Shown: positions 35,118 to 44,318, numbered from the stretch's first letter. The stretch is 64,000 nt of DNA from Acidimicrobiales bacterium (GCA_018401565.1 JAGYKS010000031.1:310001-374000), one strand, 5' to 3'. Translations and numbers: made by a program. The notes: generated from the sequence alone by a model not told the origin.

Positions 35118-35829
35118 GGGGAGGCCTGCGTTCGCCAAAGGCGGCCAGACCTTCGGCCAGATCGGCGCTGGCCCATGCTTGCGACCACGCTGCCCGGTAG
35201 GAATCCGATGCCGCCACCATGTCTTCGGCCTGGTTGCACCCCAGCTTGTGACCGGCGATGGTCAGCGGGGCCAGCTCGGCGATGGACGCCGCCCACGCCA
35301 TGGCGTCGTCGAGGTCACCCAGACGCTGGGCCAGTCCGAGGCGGTGGGCGTCGACGCCGGTGACCACCTCAGCGGCCAGCAACATCGAGCGGGCCATCCC
35401 CTGCCCCGTCATCGACGCCAGTCGTTGCACGGTCCATCCGTCGACCATCAGCCCGAGCTTGGCCGCCGGGATGCCGAATGTGGCGTTGGGGGTGCAGACC
35501 CGAAGGTCACAGGCCACTGCCAGTTGGGTGCCCGCCCCCAGCGCCGCACCGTCGATGGCGGCCACGGTGGGAAACGACGTCGAACGGAGCGCCTCGAGCA
35601 CCTCAGCCAGTCGCTGGACGAAGGTTGGGTCTTCCACTCCCGACAAGTCAGCACCGGCACAGAAGTGACCGGCGGCACCGGTGAGCACCAGGCAGCGAGC
35701 CGAGCCATCCACCGCCTCAGCCACCGCAGCCGCCAGACCGTCGAGGGCGGCGTGATCGAGAGCGTTTCGTCGTTCGGGTCGGTCGATGGTGATCTGCACC
35801 ACCGTGCCCGTCCACGCCGTGCGGATCAT
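35101..35829 (-). CDS. Enoyl-CoA hydratase/isomerase family protein (first copy)
   Basis: This 242-residue crotonase-fold protein has ITIDRPERRNALDHAAL, the oxyanion-hole motif HFCAGADLSG and FPTVAAIDGAALGAGTQLAVACDLRV. The usual hydratase glutamates are not both evident (FGIPAAKLGLMVDG in place of the GxPE stretch), so isomerase, hydrolase or other crotonase chemistry is possible. It sits 119 bp downstream of a second paralogue on the same strand. Confidence 0.85.
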   Translation of the reverse strand: MIRTAWTGTVVQITIDRPERRNALDHAALDGLAAAVAEAVDGSARCLVLTGAAGHFCAGADLSGVEDPTFVQRLAEVLEALRSTSFPTVAAIDGAALGAGTQLAVACDLRVCTPNATFGIPAAKLGLMVDGWTVQRLASMTGQGMARSMLLAAEVVTGVDAHRLGLAQRLGDLDDAMAWAASIAELAPLTIAGHKLGCNQAEDMVAASDSYRAAWSQAWASADLAEGLAAFGERRPPHFSGS

Positions 35830-35899
35830 GCCGCACCCCCGGTCGAGCCCGGTTCACGGGTGAGCCACACAGTTGCCACGCAGTGACAGCGAATCCGCG

Positions 35900-35961
35900 C
35901 TCATCTGAGGGGTCCTTCGGGGCATGTCAGGGGATTCTCCAGGGCATGTCAGGGGGTCTCC
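35900..35961. repeat. Stop-carrying 20-22 bp tandem repeat at the second echA-like gene end
   Basis: Two good copies (about GGGCATGTCAGGGGATTCTC) and one degraded copy. The minus-strand stop at 35949-35951 lies in the first copy read; the second copy repeats TGA 22 bp further, in another frame. Confidence 0.85.
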
Positions 35962-36776
35962 GGGGTCTGGGCCCAGTTCGGCGGGCGCTTTTGGGCGAAC
36001 GCGGCCATGCCCTCAGCGGCCTCGTCAGTTGACGCTGCGATGCCAAGCATGGCGTGCAGGTGGGCCAGGGCGTCGGAGGCGTTGCTGTCCCACACGGCAT
36101 AAAACGAGTCTCGGCCCAGCCGCATGGCCCCGGGTGGCTTGGCCGCCAGGGTGGCCGCCAGGGTGTCCACGGCAGCACCCAGTTCGGACACGGGAACCAC
36201 CGAGGTGACAAAACCCATGGCGGCCGCTTCGGCGGCGCTGACACGCCGGCCGGTCATCATGAGTTCCAACGCCCGCTTGGGTGGCATGGAACGCACCAGA
36301 GGCACCGTGATCATGAACGGCCACAGCCCCACGTCGATCTCGGGGGTGGCGAACACGGCATCGTCGGCGGCCACCACCAGGTCACACGACAACGCCAGAC
36401 CCATCCCGCCGGCCAGGGCGAACCCTCGCACTGCTGCGATGGTGGGCTTGCCCAGATGCCACAGATCGGTGAACAAGCCGGCCAAGCTGACCCCGTGCTT
36501 CGTGCATGGCCACAGGGTCGGCTCCAGCCATTCCCCCAGATCGGCCCCGGCGCAAAAGGCACGGTCTCCCGCTCCGGTGATGACCACCACCCGAACTGCC
36601 GGGTCGCCAGCGGCCTCGCCCAGACACCGACGCATCGCCCCCACCAGATCCCAGGTCAGGGCGTTGCGCATCTCGGGACGGTTGATGGTGAGCCGGGCGA
36701 CAGGGCCATCGACCCGGTAGAGCAGCTGTTGCTCGGGGTCGTGTCCGGCCGCAGCCGGCACGGGGGTGCGGGCCAT
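35949..36776 (-). CDS. Enoyl-CoA hydratase/isomerase family protein (second copy)
   Basis: The ATG at 36776 gives 275 residues with LTINRPEMRNALTWDL, FCAGADLGEW, KPTIAAVRGFALAGGMGLALSCDLVVA and FATPEIDVGLWPFM. The E in TPEID matches the first catalytic glutamate position. It differs enough from the neighbour to be an older paralogue. A TAGGGT lies 8 nt before the ATG (36785-36790, minus strand), so the mRNA has almost no leader. Confidence 0.87.
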   Translation of the reverse strand: MARTPVPAAAGHDPEQQLLYRVDGPVARLTINRPEMRNALTWDLVGAMRRCLGEAAGDPAVRVVVITGAGDRAFCAGADLGEWLEPTLWPCTKHGVSLAGLFTDLWHLGKPTIAAVRGFALAGGMGLALSCDLVVAADDAVFATPEIDVGLWPFMITVPLVRSMPPKRALELMMTGRRVSAAEAAAMGFVTSVVPVSELGAAVDTLAATLAAKPPGAMRLGRDSFYAVWDSNASDALAHLHAMLGIAASTDEAAEGMAAFAQKRPPNWAQTPETP

Positions 36777-36784
36777 GGACGATG

Positions 36785-36790
36785 ACCCTA
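36785..36790 (-). promoter_or_regulatory. -10 hexamer for second echA-like gene
   Basis: TAGGGT on the minus strand ends 8 nt before the ATG at 36776, giving a 0-2 nt leader. Confidence 0.42.
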
Positions 36791-36864
36791 CCCCGACGCC
36801 TCTGTACATCGCAGCACCCCGATGCACCGGCAACGGGGTCCACCACCGGCACCAACCGCAGCCG

Positions 36865-36870
36865 TACCCT
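36865..36870 (+). promoter_or_regulatory. -10 hexamer for leaderless membrane protein gene
   Basis: TACCCT lies 7 nt before the ATG at 36878. Confidence 0.42.
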
Positions 36871-36877
36871 CGAAGCC

Positions 36878-37342
36878 ATGGACGCCCTCGCCGACACCCC
36901 GACATTGCTGTCGTGGCTGCTGAATGTTCTGGTGGTGGCCACCGGGATTGCCGCTGCCGCCGTGGTGCTGTGTGCCGTCGTGGTGGTGTCCGCCCGCCTG
37001 CGCAGCAACGACCCGGTTGCCACCGCCCCAGCCCGGACGTCAGATGCCCCGGAAGCGATCGTGTCGGGGACCCGCGTCAGCACAGGGACCCGCGGTCAGC
37101 ACAGGGACCGCGTCAGCACAGGGACTGGCGCTGCCCAGCGGGCAGACATACCGGTCGACGAACCTGAACGACCCCAGCTTCCGGTGGGTGCCGAGACCGC
37201 ACTCAACGCCATCGTCGAGCTACGTCCCGATCCGCGCAACGTGGTGGTCACCCATCGCGATCCCACCGGCGAGGTTCGGCTCTACCCGCTGACGGAATCT
37301 CCACCCGACGCAGACTCCGACCGGTTCGAGCGCTCGGCCTGA
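36878..37342 (+). CDS. Hypothetical single-pass membrane protein with internal repeat
   Basis: The 154-residue product has one N-terminal membrane helix (LNVLVVATGIAAAAVVLCAVVVV) and a hydrophilic tail. In the middle lie three 17-19 bp direct repeats (about 37073-37125) sharing GTCAGCACAGGGA. Because spacing is 17 then 19 bp, the first and third copies read VSTGT but the middle one reads in another frame as QHRD. The C-terminal part (LNAIVELRPDPRNVVVTHRD) is more ordered. No family recognised. Confidence 0.6.
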   Translation: MDALADTPTLLSWLLNVLVVATGIAAAAVVLCAVVVVSARLRSNDPVATAPARTSDAPEAIVSGTRVSTGTRGQHRDRVSTGTGAAQRADIPVDEPERPQLPVGAETALNAIVELRPDPRNVVVTHRDPTGEVRLYPLTESPPDADSDRFERSA

Positions 37343-37387
37343 GGCCTTCGGGTCACCGCACCGCTCGCCATGAGGCAGGCTGGAGGG

Positions 37388-37657
37388 GTGACCAACCCCG
37401 ATCCCCATGACGATCCCGTGCTGGAAAAGCGTCGGCGCATCGCCCGGCTCACCAACGCCGGACAGCGCATCGGGTACACGCTGTACCTGGTGGCCACCAT
37501 CGGCTTTTTCGTGGGTTTGGTCACCGGCTACGCATCGTGGCTGGTCACCGTCATCATCGTGAGCCTGCTGGTGGGATCGGTGGTCCTGGCACCGGCGATC
37601 GTGTTTTCCTACGCCGTGAAGGCCGCCAACCGCGCTGACCGGGACGACAACTGGTAG
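37388..37657 (+). CDS. Small two-helix membrane protein
   Basis: From the GTG at 37388 it has 89 residues: an acidic/basic N-terminus (DPVLEKRRRIARLTNAGQRI), two membrane helices (YLVATIGFFVGLVTGYASWL and VTVIIVSLLVGSVVLAPAIV) and a short polar tail. An ATG at 37370 in frame is the alternative; the GGAGG near 37381 is too close to serve the GTG well. Function unknown. Confidence 0.6.
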   Translation: MTNPDPHDDPVLEKRRRIARLTNAGQRIGYTLYLVATIGFFVGLVTGYASWLVTVIIVSLLVGSVVLAPAIVFSYAVKAANRADRDDNW

Positions 37658-37661
37658 TTCG

Positions 37662-37985
37662 TCACGGGCCTCGGAGCCGTCGCCAACCCAATGCCGTGAC
37701 TGACATGCCGGCGCCCACGGCCACCAGGCCCGAGCCCAGCAGCACGTCGGTGGTGTCCAGAGCCACACCGAGCAGCCCTCCGGCTGAGGCGTCGAGAAGC
37801 TCACCGTCGGCCACCGATCCGATCGCCGCAGATGCCCCGGTAGCCCCAGCGTGCGCCGGCGAAGGGACCTGCCCGAGTTGGACCGCGGTCACCTCCGCCG
37901 ACGCCACGCCATGGGACCCGCCAGCCAGGCCTGCCATCAGAGCGAGCGCCAAAAAGACCAGCGTCCGTGCCGATGAACGACCCAT
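37662..37985 (-). CDS. Small exported protein with C-terminal membrane helix
   Basis: The 107-residue protein has a signal peptide ending near AGGSHGVASA, an Ala/Gly-rich middle and a C-terminal hydrophobic stretch with basic tail (SGLVAVGAGMSVTALGWRRLRG). TACTTT lies exactly 6 nt before the ATG at 37985 (37992-37997, minus strand), supporting this start as leaderless. It is convergent with the two-helix protein (4 bp between genes). Function unknown. Confidence 0.55.
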   Translation of the reverse strand: MGRSSARTLVFLALALMAGLAGGSHGVASAEVTAVQLGQVPSPAHAGATGASAAIGSVADGELLDASAGGLLGVALDTTDVLLGSGLVAVGAGMSVTALGWRRLRGP

Positions 37986-38215
37986 GAGGCGAAAGTAGAC
38001 ACAACGATCAGCTCACCGAAAGCGAAACCTGTGGACCATCCGGTTCATCATGGGACCCGTCGACCGTGACGCTGCGACGTGGGAACCAGTCGCAGTAGTT
38101 GCCCTTGGGTCACCGAGTTGCAACGATGGGGCTCGTCCGGCCTCCTGCCGGCGATCGGCCGAGACACCAACCGTGTGGTCTGTGCCGACCCAGTCCGCAT
38201 GTGAAAGGGGTTCCC

Positions 38216-39323
38216 ATGGCCAAGGCTGCTGTGTTGTTCGAAATCAATGGTGCACTTGAGATCCGCGATGACGTGGAAGTGGCCGACCCCGGCCCTGGCG
38301 AAATCCGGGTGCGTACTGGCGCCTCGGGTGTGTGCCACTCCGACCTGTCGGTGATCAACGGCACCCTGCCCCTGCCGACCCCCATCGTGCTCGGCCACGA
38401 GGGTGCGGGCATCGTGGAAGCCGTTGGCGAGGGTGTCACCACCATTGCCCCGGGCGACAAGATCGTGGTGTCGTGGGTGCCGCCAGTGCGGCGAGTGCTA
38501 CATGTGCAACCACGGCCAGCCCTACCTGTGCGAAAAGAACGGCGCGGTCGCCATGGGTGGCCTCATCGACGGCACCACCCGGCTGAGTTCACAGGGCGTC
38601 GCCCTGCACCAGATGACCATGGCCGGGTCGTTTTGCGACACCATGATCATCCCTGAGATCTCAGCGGTGAAGATTGACGCCAGCGTGCCGCTGGACGTCG
38701 CCGCCCTCATCGGCTGCGGGGTGCTCACTGGGGTGGGCGCCGCCATCAACACCGCGTCCATCCAGCCCGGCGACACCGTGGCGGTGATCGGCTGCGGCGG
38801 GGTTGGCCTCAACGTGATCCAGGGTGCCAAGTTGGCCGGCGCCGGGGAGATCATCGCCATCGACATGGTCCCGGGCAAGCTGGAAATGGCCGAGAAGTTC
38901 GGGGCCACCACGTTGGTGAACGCCAGCGACACCGATCCGGTCATGGCGGCCATGGCCAACGGTCGGGGCGCCGATGTGGCCTTCGAGGTCATCGGACTGG
39001 GCCAGACCATGGAACAGGCCATCAACATGGTTCGCACCGGCGGCGAGGTGATTCTGGTCGGCGTGCCCCGCATGGACGTGTTTTTGAACCTCAACGCCGC
39101 CTTCACTTTTTTGTACATGGCCAAGACGGTCAAGGGGTGCTGGTACGGCTCGGCCGACGTGCGGCGTGACGTTCCCAAGCTGCTTGACCTTTACCGCAGT
39201 GGCGACCTGATGCTCGATGAACTCATTAGCCGCCGCATCGAACTCGAAGAGGTGAACGAGGCGTTTACTGCCATGTCGGCAGGCGAGGTGGCCCGCTCGG
39301 TGATCGGGTACGGCATCGAGTGA
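38216..39323 (+). CDS. Zinc-dependent alcohol dehydrogenase, one frame break
   Basis: The ATG at 38216 follows a GAAAGGGG ribosome site. The N-terminal part has the catalytic zinc ligands (GVCHSDL, GHEGAGIVEAVG). The frame changes near 38492, where removing one C from CCGCCAG gives WVPQCGECYMCNHGQPYLC, the structural zinc lobe with four cysteines. The rest has the NAD site VAVIGCGGVGLNVIQGAKLAGA and an aspartate for NAD preference (IAIDMVPGK). About 368 residues, medium-chain family of class III ADH type. A TetR gene overlaps its stop and probably controls it. The 230 bp upstream hold no gene. Confidence 0.87.
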
Positions 39324-39907
39324 GCCCCAGGCTCCCGGCAGCTGAGCGCAGACGCCAGCTGCTGGATTCAGCCATCAGCGTGTTTGCCGCCGAAGGGCTG
39401 CACAGCGCGTCGATGAACGACGTGGCCGCCCATGCCGGGGTCACCAAGCCCGTGCTCTATCAGCACTTCGAATCCAAGCACGAGCTGTACGCCGAGCTGC
39501 TGCGGGATCTGGGTGAACGGTTGCGCGCCGAGGTGGCCAAGGCGGTGGCCGATGCCCCGGGACCGCGTCAGCAGGTGGAACGGGGCTTTGCCGCCTACTT
39601 CAGCTGGGTGGGTGACCACACCAACGGGTTCGCCGTGTTGTTTGCCGGCGAAACACGTCGGGACCCGGACTTTGCCCGCGCTGTGGAGGCCGTCGAGCGT
39701 GACATCGCCGAAACCATCGCCGGGCTCATCGCCGTGGAGGGTCTGGACCCCGAGCGCCGACGACTGCTGGCCTACGGCATTGTCGGCATCGCCGAGACCA
39801 CAGCCCGGCACTGGCTGGCCACCGGTGGCGACTTCAGCGCAGATGACCTTGCTGCCCAGGTGGCGTCACTGGCGTGGGCCGGGTTGCGCGGGCTGCGTCC
39901 CGCCTGA
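39320..39907 (+). CDS. TetR-family regulator
   Basis: The 195-residue protein has a clear N-terminal helix-turn-helix (SMNDVAAHAGVTKPVLYQHF, residues about 34-53) and an alpha-helical ligand domain. Its GTG overlaps the ADH stop as GTGA, so the two are co-expressed; local autoregulation of the ADH operon is the simplest guess. The stop lies in a 13-bp repeat. Confidence 0.9.
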   Translation: MSPRLPAAERRRQLLDSAISVFAAEGLHSASMNDVAAHAGVTKPVLYQHFESKHELYAELLRDLGERLRAEVAKAVADAPGPRQQVERGFAAYFSWVGDHTNGFAVLFAGETRRDPDFARAVEAVERDIAETIAGLIAVEGLDPERRRLLAYGIVGIAETTARHWLATGGDFSADDLAAQVASLAWAGLRGLRPA

Positions 39908-39937
39908 ACGACCCGCCTGAACGACCCGCGTGACAAC
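39899..39937. repeat. Stop-carrying 13-bp tandem repeat at the tetR gene end
   Basis: CCCGCCTGAACGA occurs twice and a third copy is changed in its last bases. The TetR stop is the TGA of copy one; copies two and three place TGA at +13 and +26, that is, in the other two frames. The rest of the gap to 40127 shows nothing recognisable. Confidence 0.93.
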
Positions 39938-40127
39938 TGCTGCGGGGTGGTTACAACCTGCGCGCAAGTCGATGACAGGCGTTGTGGCATTGATCACAGC
40001 CCGCCATGGTTGACGGTCCAGCAGCGACTTCCACCCGACGCCCACCACGGCGCCGGTGCGTCAAGCAGGTGTCGTCAGTCAGCGACACACTGTCGTGGAG
40101 GGTGTCCCGACCTCGTCGAGGCGACCC

Positions 40128-40548
40128 ATGCTCACCGTTTCGTTCATCATCACCATGGCTCTGGCCGGCACTGTGTTTGTTGCGGTCAACCGATGGCAGG
40201 CGGTGAGTGGTGATCGCCAACGGATCGACGACCGGGCCCGGACCCTTGAGGTACTCAGCCGCATCGTGGAGCAACACGCTGACACCAACGTCGATACCGA
40301 CCAGGGACGGCAAAGTCGACCAACAGATGTACAGCGCCGCTCTGGCACGCCCGCTGCCTGCAGCGTTCAACGTGCTTGGCTCCGGCGACATGGTCGTCCG
40401 CTCGTCACCCAGTCCACGACGTCACCGCTGACGTCGCTGCTGACATCGCTGCTGACATCGCTGCCTGGGCACCGTCACCGTCGCCGTCGCTGTCACCGTC
40501 GCCGTCGCCGTCAGCGCCACTGGGTGTCCAGCCCGGTGCGTCCGGATA
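40128..40548 (+). CDS. Small membrane-anchored protein of unknown function, two frame breaks
   Basis: Joining three frames by two +1 corrections gives a plausible protein: an N-terminal helix (MLTVSFIITMALAGTVFVAV), a polar stretch (DRQRIDDRARTLEVLSRIVE), then from about 40305 GKVDQQMYSAALARPLPAAF, and from about 40415 HDVTADVAADIAADIAAWAP followed by a Ser-Pro repeat tail and a TAA at 40546-40548. The layout (one helix, short outer domain) resembles small TadE-like or secreted pilus-associated proteins, but I cannot assign it. Confidence in the reconstruction is moderate. Confidence 0.4.
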
Positions 40549-40592
40549 ACCGACCCGACCATCGCACCGGCGACACCATCCACCGTTACGTC

Positions 40593-41243
40593 ATGCGCTT
40601 GCCCATCGCCGACCTGTCTGACGATCACTTCCGGGCTGGACCACTACTGGCCCACGGACTCCATCAGCGACACACGAGCTGCGACTCAGCCTGCTCCCCC
40701 ATCAGCAGGCGGTGTGGTTTCCCCACGGTCCCGGCTCCCGCAGATCAGGCGCCCCGAGCAGCGCTCCGAGCGCGTCCGAGGCGCCGGCGTCTGGCCACCG
40801 CTGCCGCCGCAATCGCGGTGGTGGCCGCAATTGGCCTGGCCAGTACCTGGAATTCAGGAGGCCCCTCGCCCTATCCGGCCACCACCGCCGACGCAGCGTC
40901 AACGGCACCGTTGTCCCCCGAGGGGTCCGGGGCCGCACCGGCGCCACCATCGCTGCCCCTGACCCCGGGCCTGGTGGTCGGCGACGTGGCCGCCTTCGAG
41001 GTCGCAGCCCCATTCACCCTGGATCTGGCCGCCGACCAGCCGTCGTGGGTGCAGGTGCGCAACAGGTCCGGTCAGGTGCTGTTCGAACAGACCCTGCAGC
41101 CCGGGGAGAGCACCCAGGTGGACGTTGACCAACCCGTCGCTGTCCGCACCGGCAACCCGGCCGGGCTGGCTGTGACCGCCGGGTTCATCCCGTTGGATCA
41201 TCCCCGGCCCCCTGGCCAGCCCATCACGTTGCACTTGGGGTGA
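40593..41243 (+). CDS. Single-pass membrane protein with DUF4115/RodZ-C-like outer domain, two frame breaks
   Basis: The reading begins MRLPIADLSDDHFRAGPLLA, shifts in a CA-repeat near 40672 to HELRLSLLPHQQAVWFPHGP and returns near 40740 to RARPRRRRLATAAAA. A membrane helix follows, then a Pro/Ala-rich linker and an all-beta domain with PSWVQVRNRSGQVLFEQTLQ and GESTQVDVDQPVAVRTGNP, which resembles the C-terminal domain of RodZ-type proteins (DUF4115). No helix-turn-helix is visible. It may bind cell-wall structures. Confidence 0.5.
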   Translation: MRLPIADLSDDHFRAGPLLAHGLHQRHTSCDSACSPISRRCGFPTVPAPADQAPRAALRARPRRRRLATAAAAIAVVAAIGLASTWNSGGPSPYPATTADAASTAPLSPEGSGAAPAPPSLPLTPGLVVGDVAAFEVAAPFTLDLAADQPSWVQVRNRSGQVLFEQTLQPGESTQVDVDQPVAVRTGNPAGLAVTAGFIPLDHPRPPGQPITLHLG

Positions 41244-41250
41244 GTGCGCC

Positions 41251-41295
41251 AAGGCTGGGTGCGACACGGCTGGGCGCGTCACGGCTGGATGCCCG
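41251..41295. repeat. 15-bp tandem repeat, three copies
   Basis: ACGGCTGGGCGCGTC-type units follow the preceding gene's stop by 7 bp. In one frame they would read RLGA(T/S) repeats at the start of a longer version of the next gene, but that gene has a better start at 41368. Confidence 0.85.
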
Positions 41296-41354
41296 ATCGC
41301 CGATGCACCCACGCCAGTCGCTGATGGGCCAGCGACGATCACGTCCCGACGAAG

Positions 41355-41360
41355 TACTGT
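41355..41360 (+). promoter_or_regulatory. -10 hexamer for leaderless GT-C-like membrane protein gene
   Basis: TACTGT lies 7 nt before the ATG at 41368. Confidence 0.42.
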
Positions 41361-41367
41361 CCGCACC

Positions 41368-43087
41368 ATGTCCGGGGGACCGAGGGACCGAGGGAACCGA
41401 AGTCTGCGCGCCCATCGATGGGGTCGTGTGGCGGGAGCGGGTGCGGCATGGCTGGTTGGGCATGTTCACGATGTACCGCGAGGCCATCACCAGCGGTTTT
41501 GGCACCCTGCACGGTGGCGATCTCGACCAGCGCCTGCTCATCTACCTGAGCGAGCACTGGTTTGGGGTCATGGGCGGCGATGCATCGTGGCGTGACCCGT
41601 CGATGTTCTTTCCGGTGACCGACGACCTCGGATACACCGATGCACTGGTGCTGTTTCAGGTCACCTATGCCCCGTTGCGACTCCTGGGTTTCGACCCGTT
41701 CATATCGTTCGAGGTCACGCTCATGGCGCTGACCACCATCGGGTTCGTGGCCACCGTGCTTCTGGTGCATCGGGTGATGAAGGTGCAGTTTGCTGTGGCC
41801 GTGATCGCCGCCTTTGTGTTCGCCTTCGGCAACCACATCGCCGTGCAGACCCAGCACGGCCAGCTCCTGGCCATCGGGCTTGTGCCCGTGGTGGGGCTGG
41901 GAGTCGCCGGGGCAGTCGGCAGGATACGACGGAGACAGCCGCTGCCCGCCGCGCTGCTGGCCGGCGGCACCGGTGCGTTGGTGGGCCTGATCCTGTTCAC
42001 GTCGTACTACGTCGGGTGGTTCATGGTTGGCGCCGCCGTGCTGGCAACGTTGTGTGTTGCGGCGTGCGCCCCATCGGTGGTGGCACCCACGGTTCGACGC
42101 CTGCGGGCCCATGGTTGGTCGGTTGCGCTCGTCGCCACCTGTGGATTCGCGGGGCTGGCAGTTGCGCTCGTTCCGTTCGCCATCACCTACCAGTCCGCCC
42201 TCGAGCAGTCGGGCGGCCGGACGTTTGCCGAGGTGGCGTACTTCACCCCACGGGTAGCCAACCTCATCGCCTTCGGTGACGCCAACGTCGTGTGGGGTCA
42301 GGCGCTGCCTGCGTTGCCCGGTGTCACCGACGACATCATCACGGTGCCCGCGCCCACACCGGTGCTGGTGGTCACCGCCATCATCGGCCTGCTGGTGATG
42401 CTGATCCACACCCGATCCCGCAACGACCTGGCCGCCATGCGACTGCGGTTGCAGGTGGCCGCCGGATTGCTGCTGGCATCGGCGCTGATGACAGGCGCCA
42501 GTGTGCGCATCGGCGAGTGGACGGCCTGGCGATGGGTGTGGCAGTACGTGCCCGGAGCCGCTGCCATACGGGTGCCCGGTCGCATCGGGATGACGGTGAC
42601 CTTGCTGGTGGTGCTGGCGTGGGCGCTGGTGGCCGACGCCGTGTGGTCGGCCATCCGGCCGTGGGTGTCGGGCACCGCGATACAACGCAGTGCTGCCGTG
42701 GCAGTGATTGCCGTGGGGTTGCTGGTGGCCGTCGAACAGGTGCAGACCGGCTCCGCGCATGACCTGATCCGCGCCGAACAGGTGGCGATGATGGACGCCG
42801 TGGGCGCTGCACCACCCGGGTGCGCCGCGTTCCATGTGGTGAATCCGGCCCCGGCCAATCCACCGTGGGTCGACCAGATGGACGCCCTGTTGATTTCACA
42901 CGCCGCCGGCTTACCCACGCTCAACGGGTACAGCGGCCTCACCCCACCAGGATGGGAACTCAACGATCCCGACAGCCCCGATTATCAGCAGGCGGCACGG
43001 ACCTGGATCAGTCGCCACAGCCTGGATGGCTCGGTGTGCACCTACGACCTCACCGCCCAGCGGTGGAACCCGCCGGCATCGCCCTAG
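41368..43087 (+). CDS. Large polytopic membrane protein, GT-C-like/YfhO-like, one frame break near the start
   Basis: The ATG at 41368 (leaderless spacing) opens MSGGPRDRGNRSLRAHRWG and a helix; removing one G near 41458 joins AAWLVG to MFTMYREAITSGFGTLHGGD. At least ten helices follow, with a long loop GDLDQRLLIYLSEHWFGV after the first, as in membrane glycosyltransferases that use lipid-linked sugars, and a C-terminal extracellular part. The N-terminal acidic pair typical of GT-C enzymes is not certain. A lipid-linked glycosyl transferase or cell-envelope role is likely but unproven. Confidence 0.65.
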
Positions 43088-43091
43088 GCGC

Positions 43092-43155
43092 CACTCCCAC
43101 CAGACTTCACTCCCACCCGGCTTCACTCCCACCCGGCTTCACTCCCACCTAAAGG
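43092..43155. repeat. 16-bp tandem repeat, four copies, between convergent genes
   Basis: CACTCCCACCCGGCTT occurs twice exactly, flanked by two variants, directly after the GT-C-like stop (43087) and before the thioesterase stop (43162). It fills the whole gap. Confidence 0.93.
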
Positions 43156-43161
43156 CGCTGG

Positions 43162-43836
43162 TCAGCTGCTCGTCTCCAACCGGAATCGGCTCAAGTCGAT
43201 GGCCAAAAACAGCGCCTCGGCGCGCACGAACACCCCGTCGGGCCCCTCGCCGGTGGCTTCCACCCACAGCTTGCGACCCGACCGGTCGCGCACCCGGGCG
43301 GTGATGCGCACCGGCACGTGCATGGGGGCGGGACCGACAAAGTCGATGTTGAGGTTGGCGGTGTAGGCCAATTCCCCGGCGATGGACATGACGAACCCCA
43401 TGGTCTCGTCGATGGCGGCCGCCACCATGCCACCGTGGGCCCGTCGCGGGGCGCCTTGGGTGGCCGGGCCAAACACCACGGTGCCCACCGCAGCGTCGTT
43501 CTCGCGATGCACCCGCAGCCCAAGGCTCATCGGGTTGGCGCTGCCCGACACCGGCGAATCCACAAACAGGTCCATGGGACCACCATTGGGATCCACGTCG
43601 ATGCTCGGCAGTCGGTTGGCGTCGGCACCGAACCGGGCGTTGTCGGCCAGCTCGGCCAATCGGTCACGCCCGGGCAACTGTTCGGCCTCGTCAGCCAGGA
43701 CATCGGCCATGGCTGCCACCCGGCCGGCCAGATCGATGGTCAGCCGGTGACCCACCAGGGCGTTGCCCAGCCGGCGCATGGCAGCACCCATGGCGGTACG
43801 CGCCGCCAGTTCCTCGTCGGTCTCGTTGGGGTTCAT
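43162..43836 (-). CDS. PaaI/4HBT-type acyl-CoA thioesterase
   Basis: The ATG at 43836 gives 224 residues. The C-terminal 150 form a hot-dog fold with RRAHGGMVAAAIDETMGFVM, the PaaI-like motif with the catalytic aspartate/glutamate region, and YTANLNIDFVGPAPMHVPV. The N-terminal 80 residues are helical. It should hydrolyse an acyl- or aryl-CoA. Its ATG overlaps the stop of the SRPBCC gene (ATGA). Confidence 0.82.
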   Translation of the reverse strand: MNPNETDEELAARTAMGAAMRRLGNALVGHRLTIDLAGRVAAMADVLADEAEQLPGRDRLAELADNARFGADANRLPSIDVDPNGGPMDLFVDSPVSGSANPMSLGLRVHRENDAAVGTVVFGPATQGAPRRAHGGMVAAAIDETMGFVMSIAGELAYTANLNIDFVGPAPMHVPVRITARVRDRSGRKLWVEATGEGPDGVFVRAEALFLAIDLSRFRLETSS

Positions 43837-44318
43837 GGGGCGGTCTCGCAACGTCGGGCAAGTTCGGCCAGGCTGGCGGTGACGGCCTTGGTCAGGGCTT
43901 TGCGCACCACTGGCGACAGTGGACGCATCCATGGTGCCAGATCGATGCCCTGACGGTAGGTGACCGTGGTGCCCGCCGCAGTGGCATCCAGCGTGACCAC
44001 TTCCACCATGGCGGCCAGCCCCGGACGGTTGGCCCCGGTGACCACGAACCCGAACTTCCGCTGGTCGTCGAACACCAGCACCTCCTCGGTGACCTCCAGA
44101 CCCTTGACCACCACCGTGCGCTGCGACCCCACCCCGTGGGGAGCGGCACTGGTGTACTCGGCCCTGGTCATGCCGTCGAACCACGACGTCCACGCCGTAG
44201 CGTCGGCAATCAGCGGCCAGATCCGGGTGGCTGGGGCACCGATCTCGACACGGCCGTGAACCTGCACACCGGCACGGTCGAGCAGTCCCAGATCCTCACG
44301 TCGCAGTTGATGGGCCAT
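43833..44318 (-). CDS. SRPBCC (polyketide cyclase/dehydrase-type) family protein
   Basis: The 161-residue protein has the SRPBCC pattern VHGRVEIGAPATRIWPLIAD, WTSWFDGMTRAEY, a beta-rich middle and the long C-terminal helix (LSPVVRKALTKAVTASLAEL). Such proteins bind hydrophobic ligands. GAGGAG precedes its ATG. It is coupled to the thioesterase. Confidence 0.82.
   Translation of the reverse strand: MAHQLRREDLGLLDRAGVQVHGRVEIGAPATRIWPLIADATAWTSWFDGMTRAEYTSAAPHGVGSQRTVVVKGLEVTEEVLVFDDQRKFGFVVTGANRPGLAAMVEVVTLDATAAGTTVTYRQGIDLAPWMRPLSPVVRKALTKAVTASLAELARRCETAP

Noticed and set aside
35059..35886. Extension of the septum-formation-type lipoprotein through the echA-like gene
   Set aside because: The extra 275 codons are antisense to a crotonase gene and the family ends near 35058; a lost stop by an indel explains it better.
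41240..41367. Longer start of the GT-C-like protein at the GTG at 41240 with RLGA repeats
   Set aside because: The GTGA overlap with the preceding stop is tempting, but the stretch lacks family character and the ATG at 41368 has leaderless spacing and leads into a membrane helix after a one-base correction.
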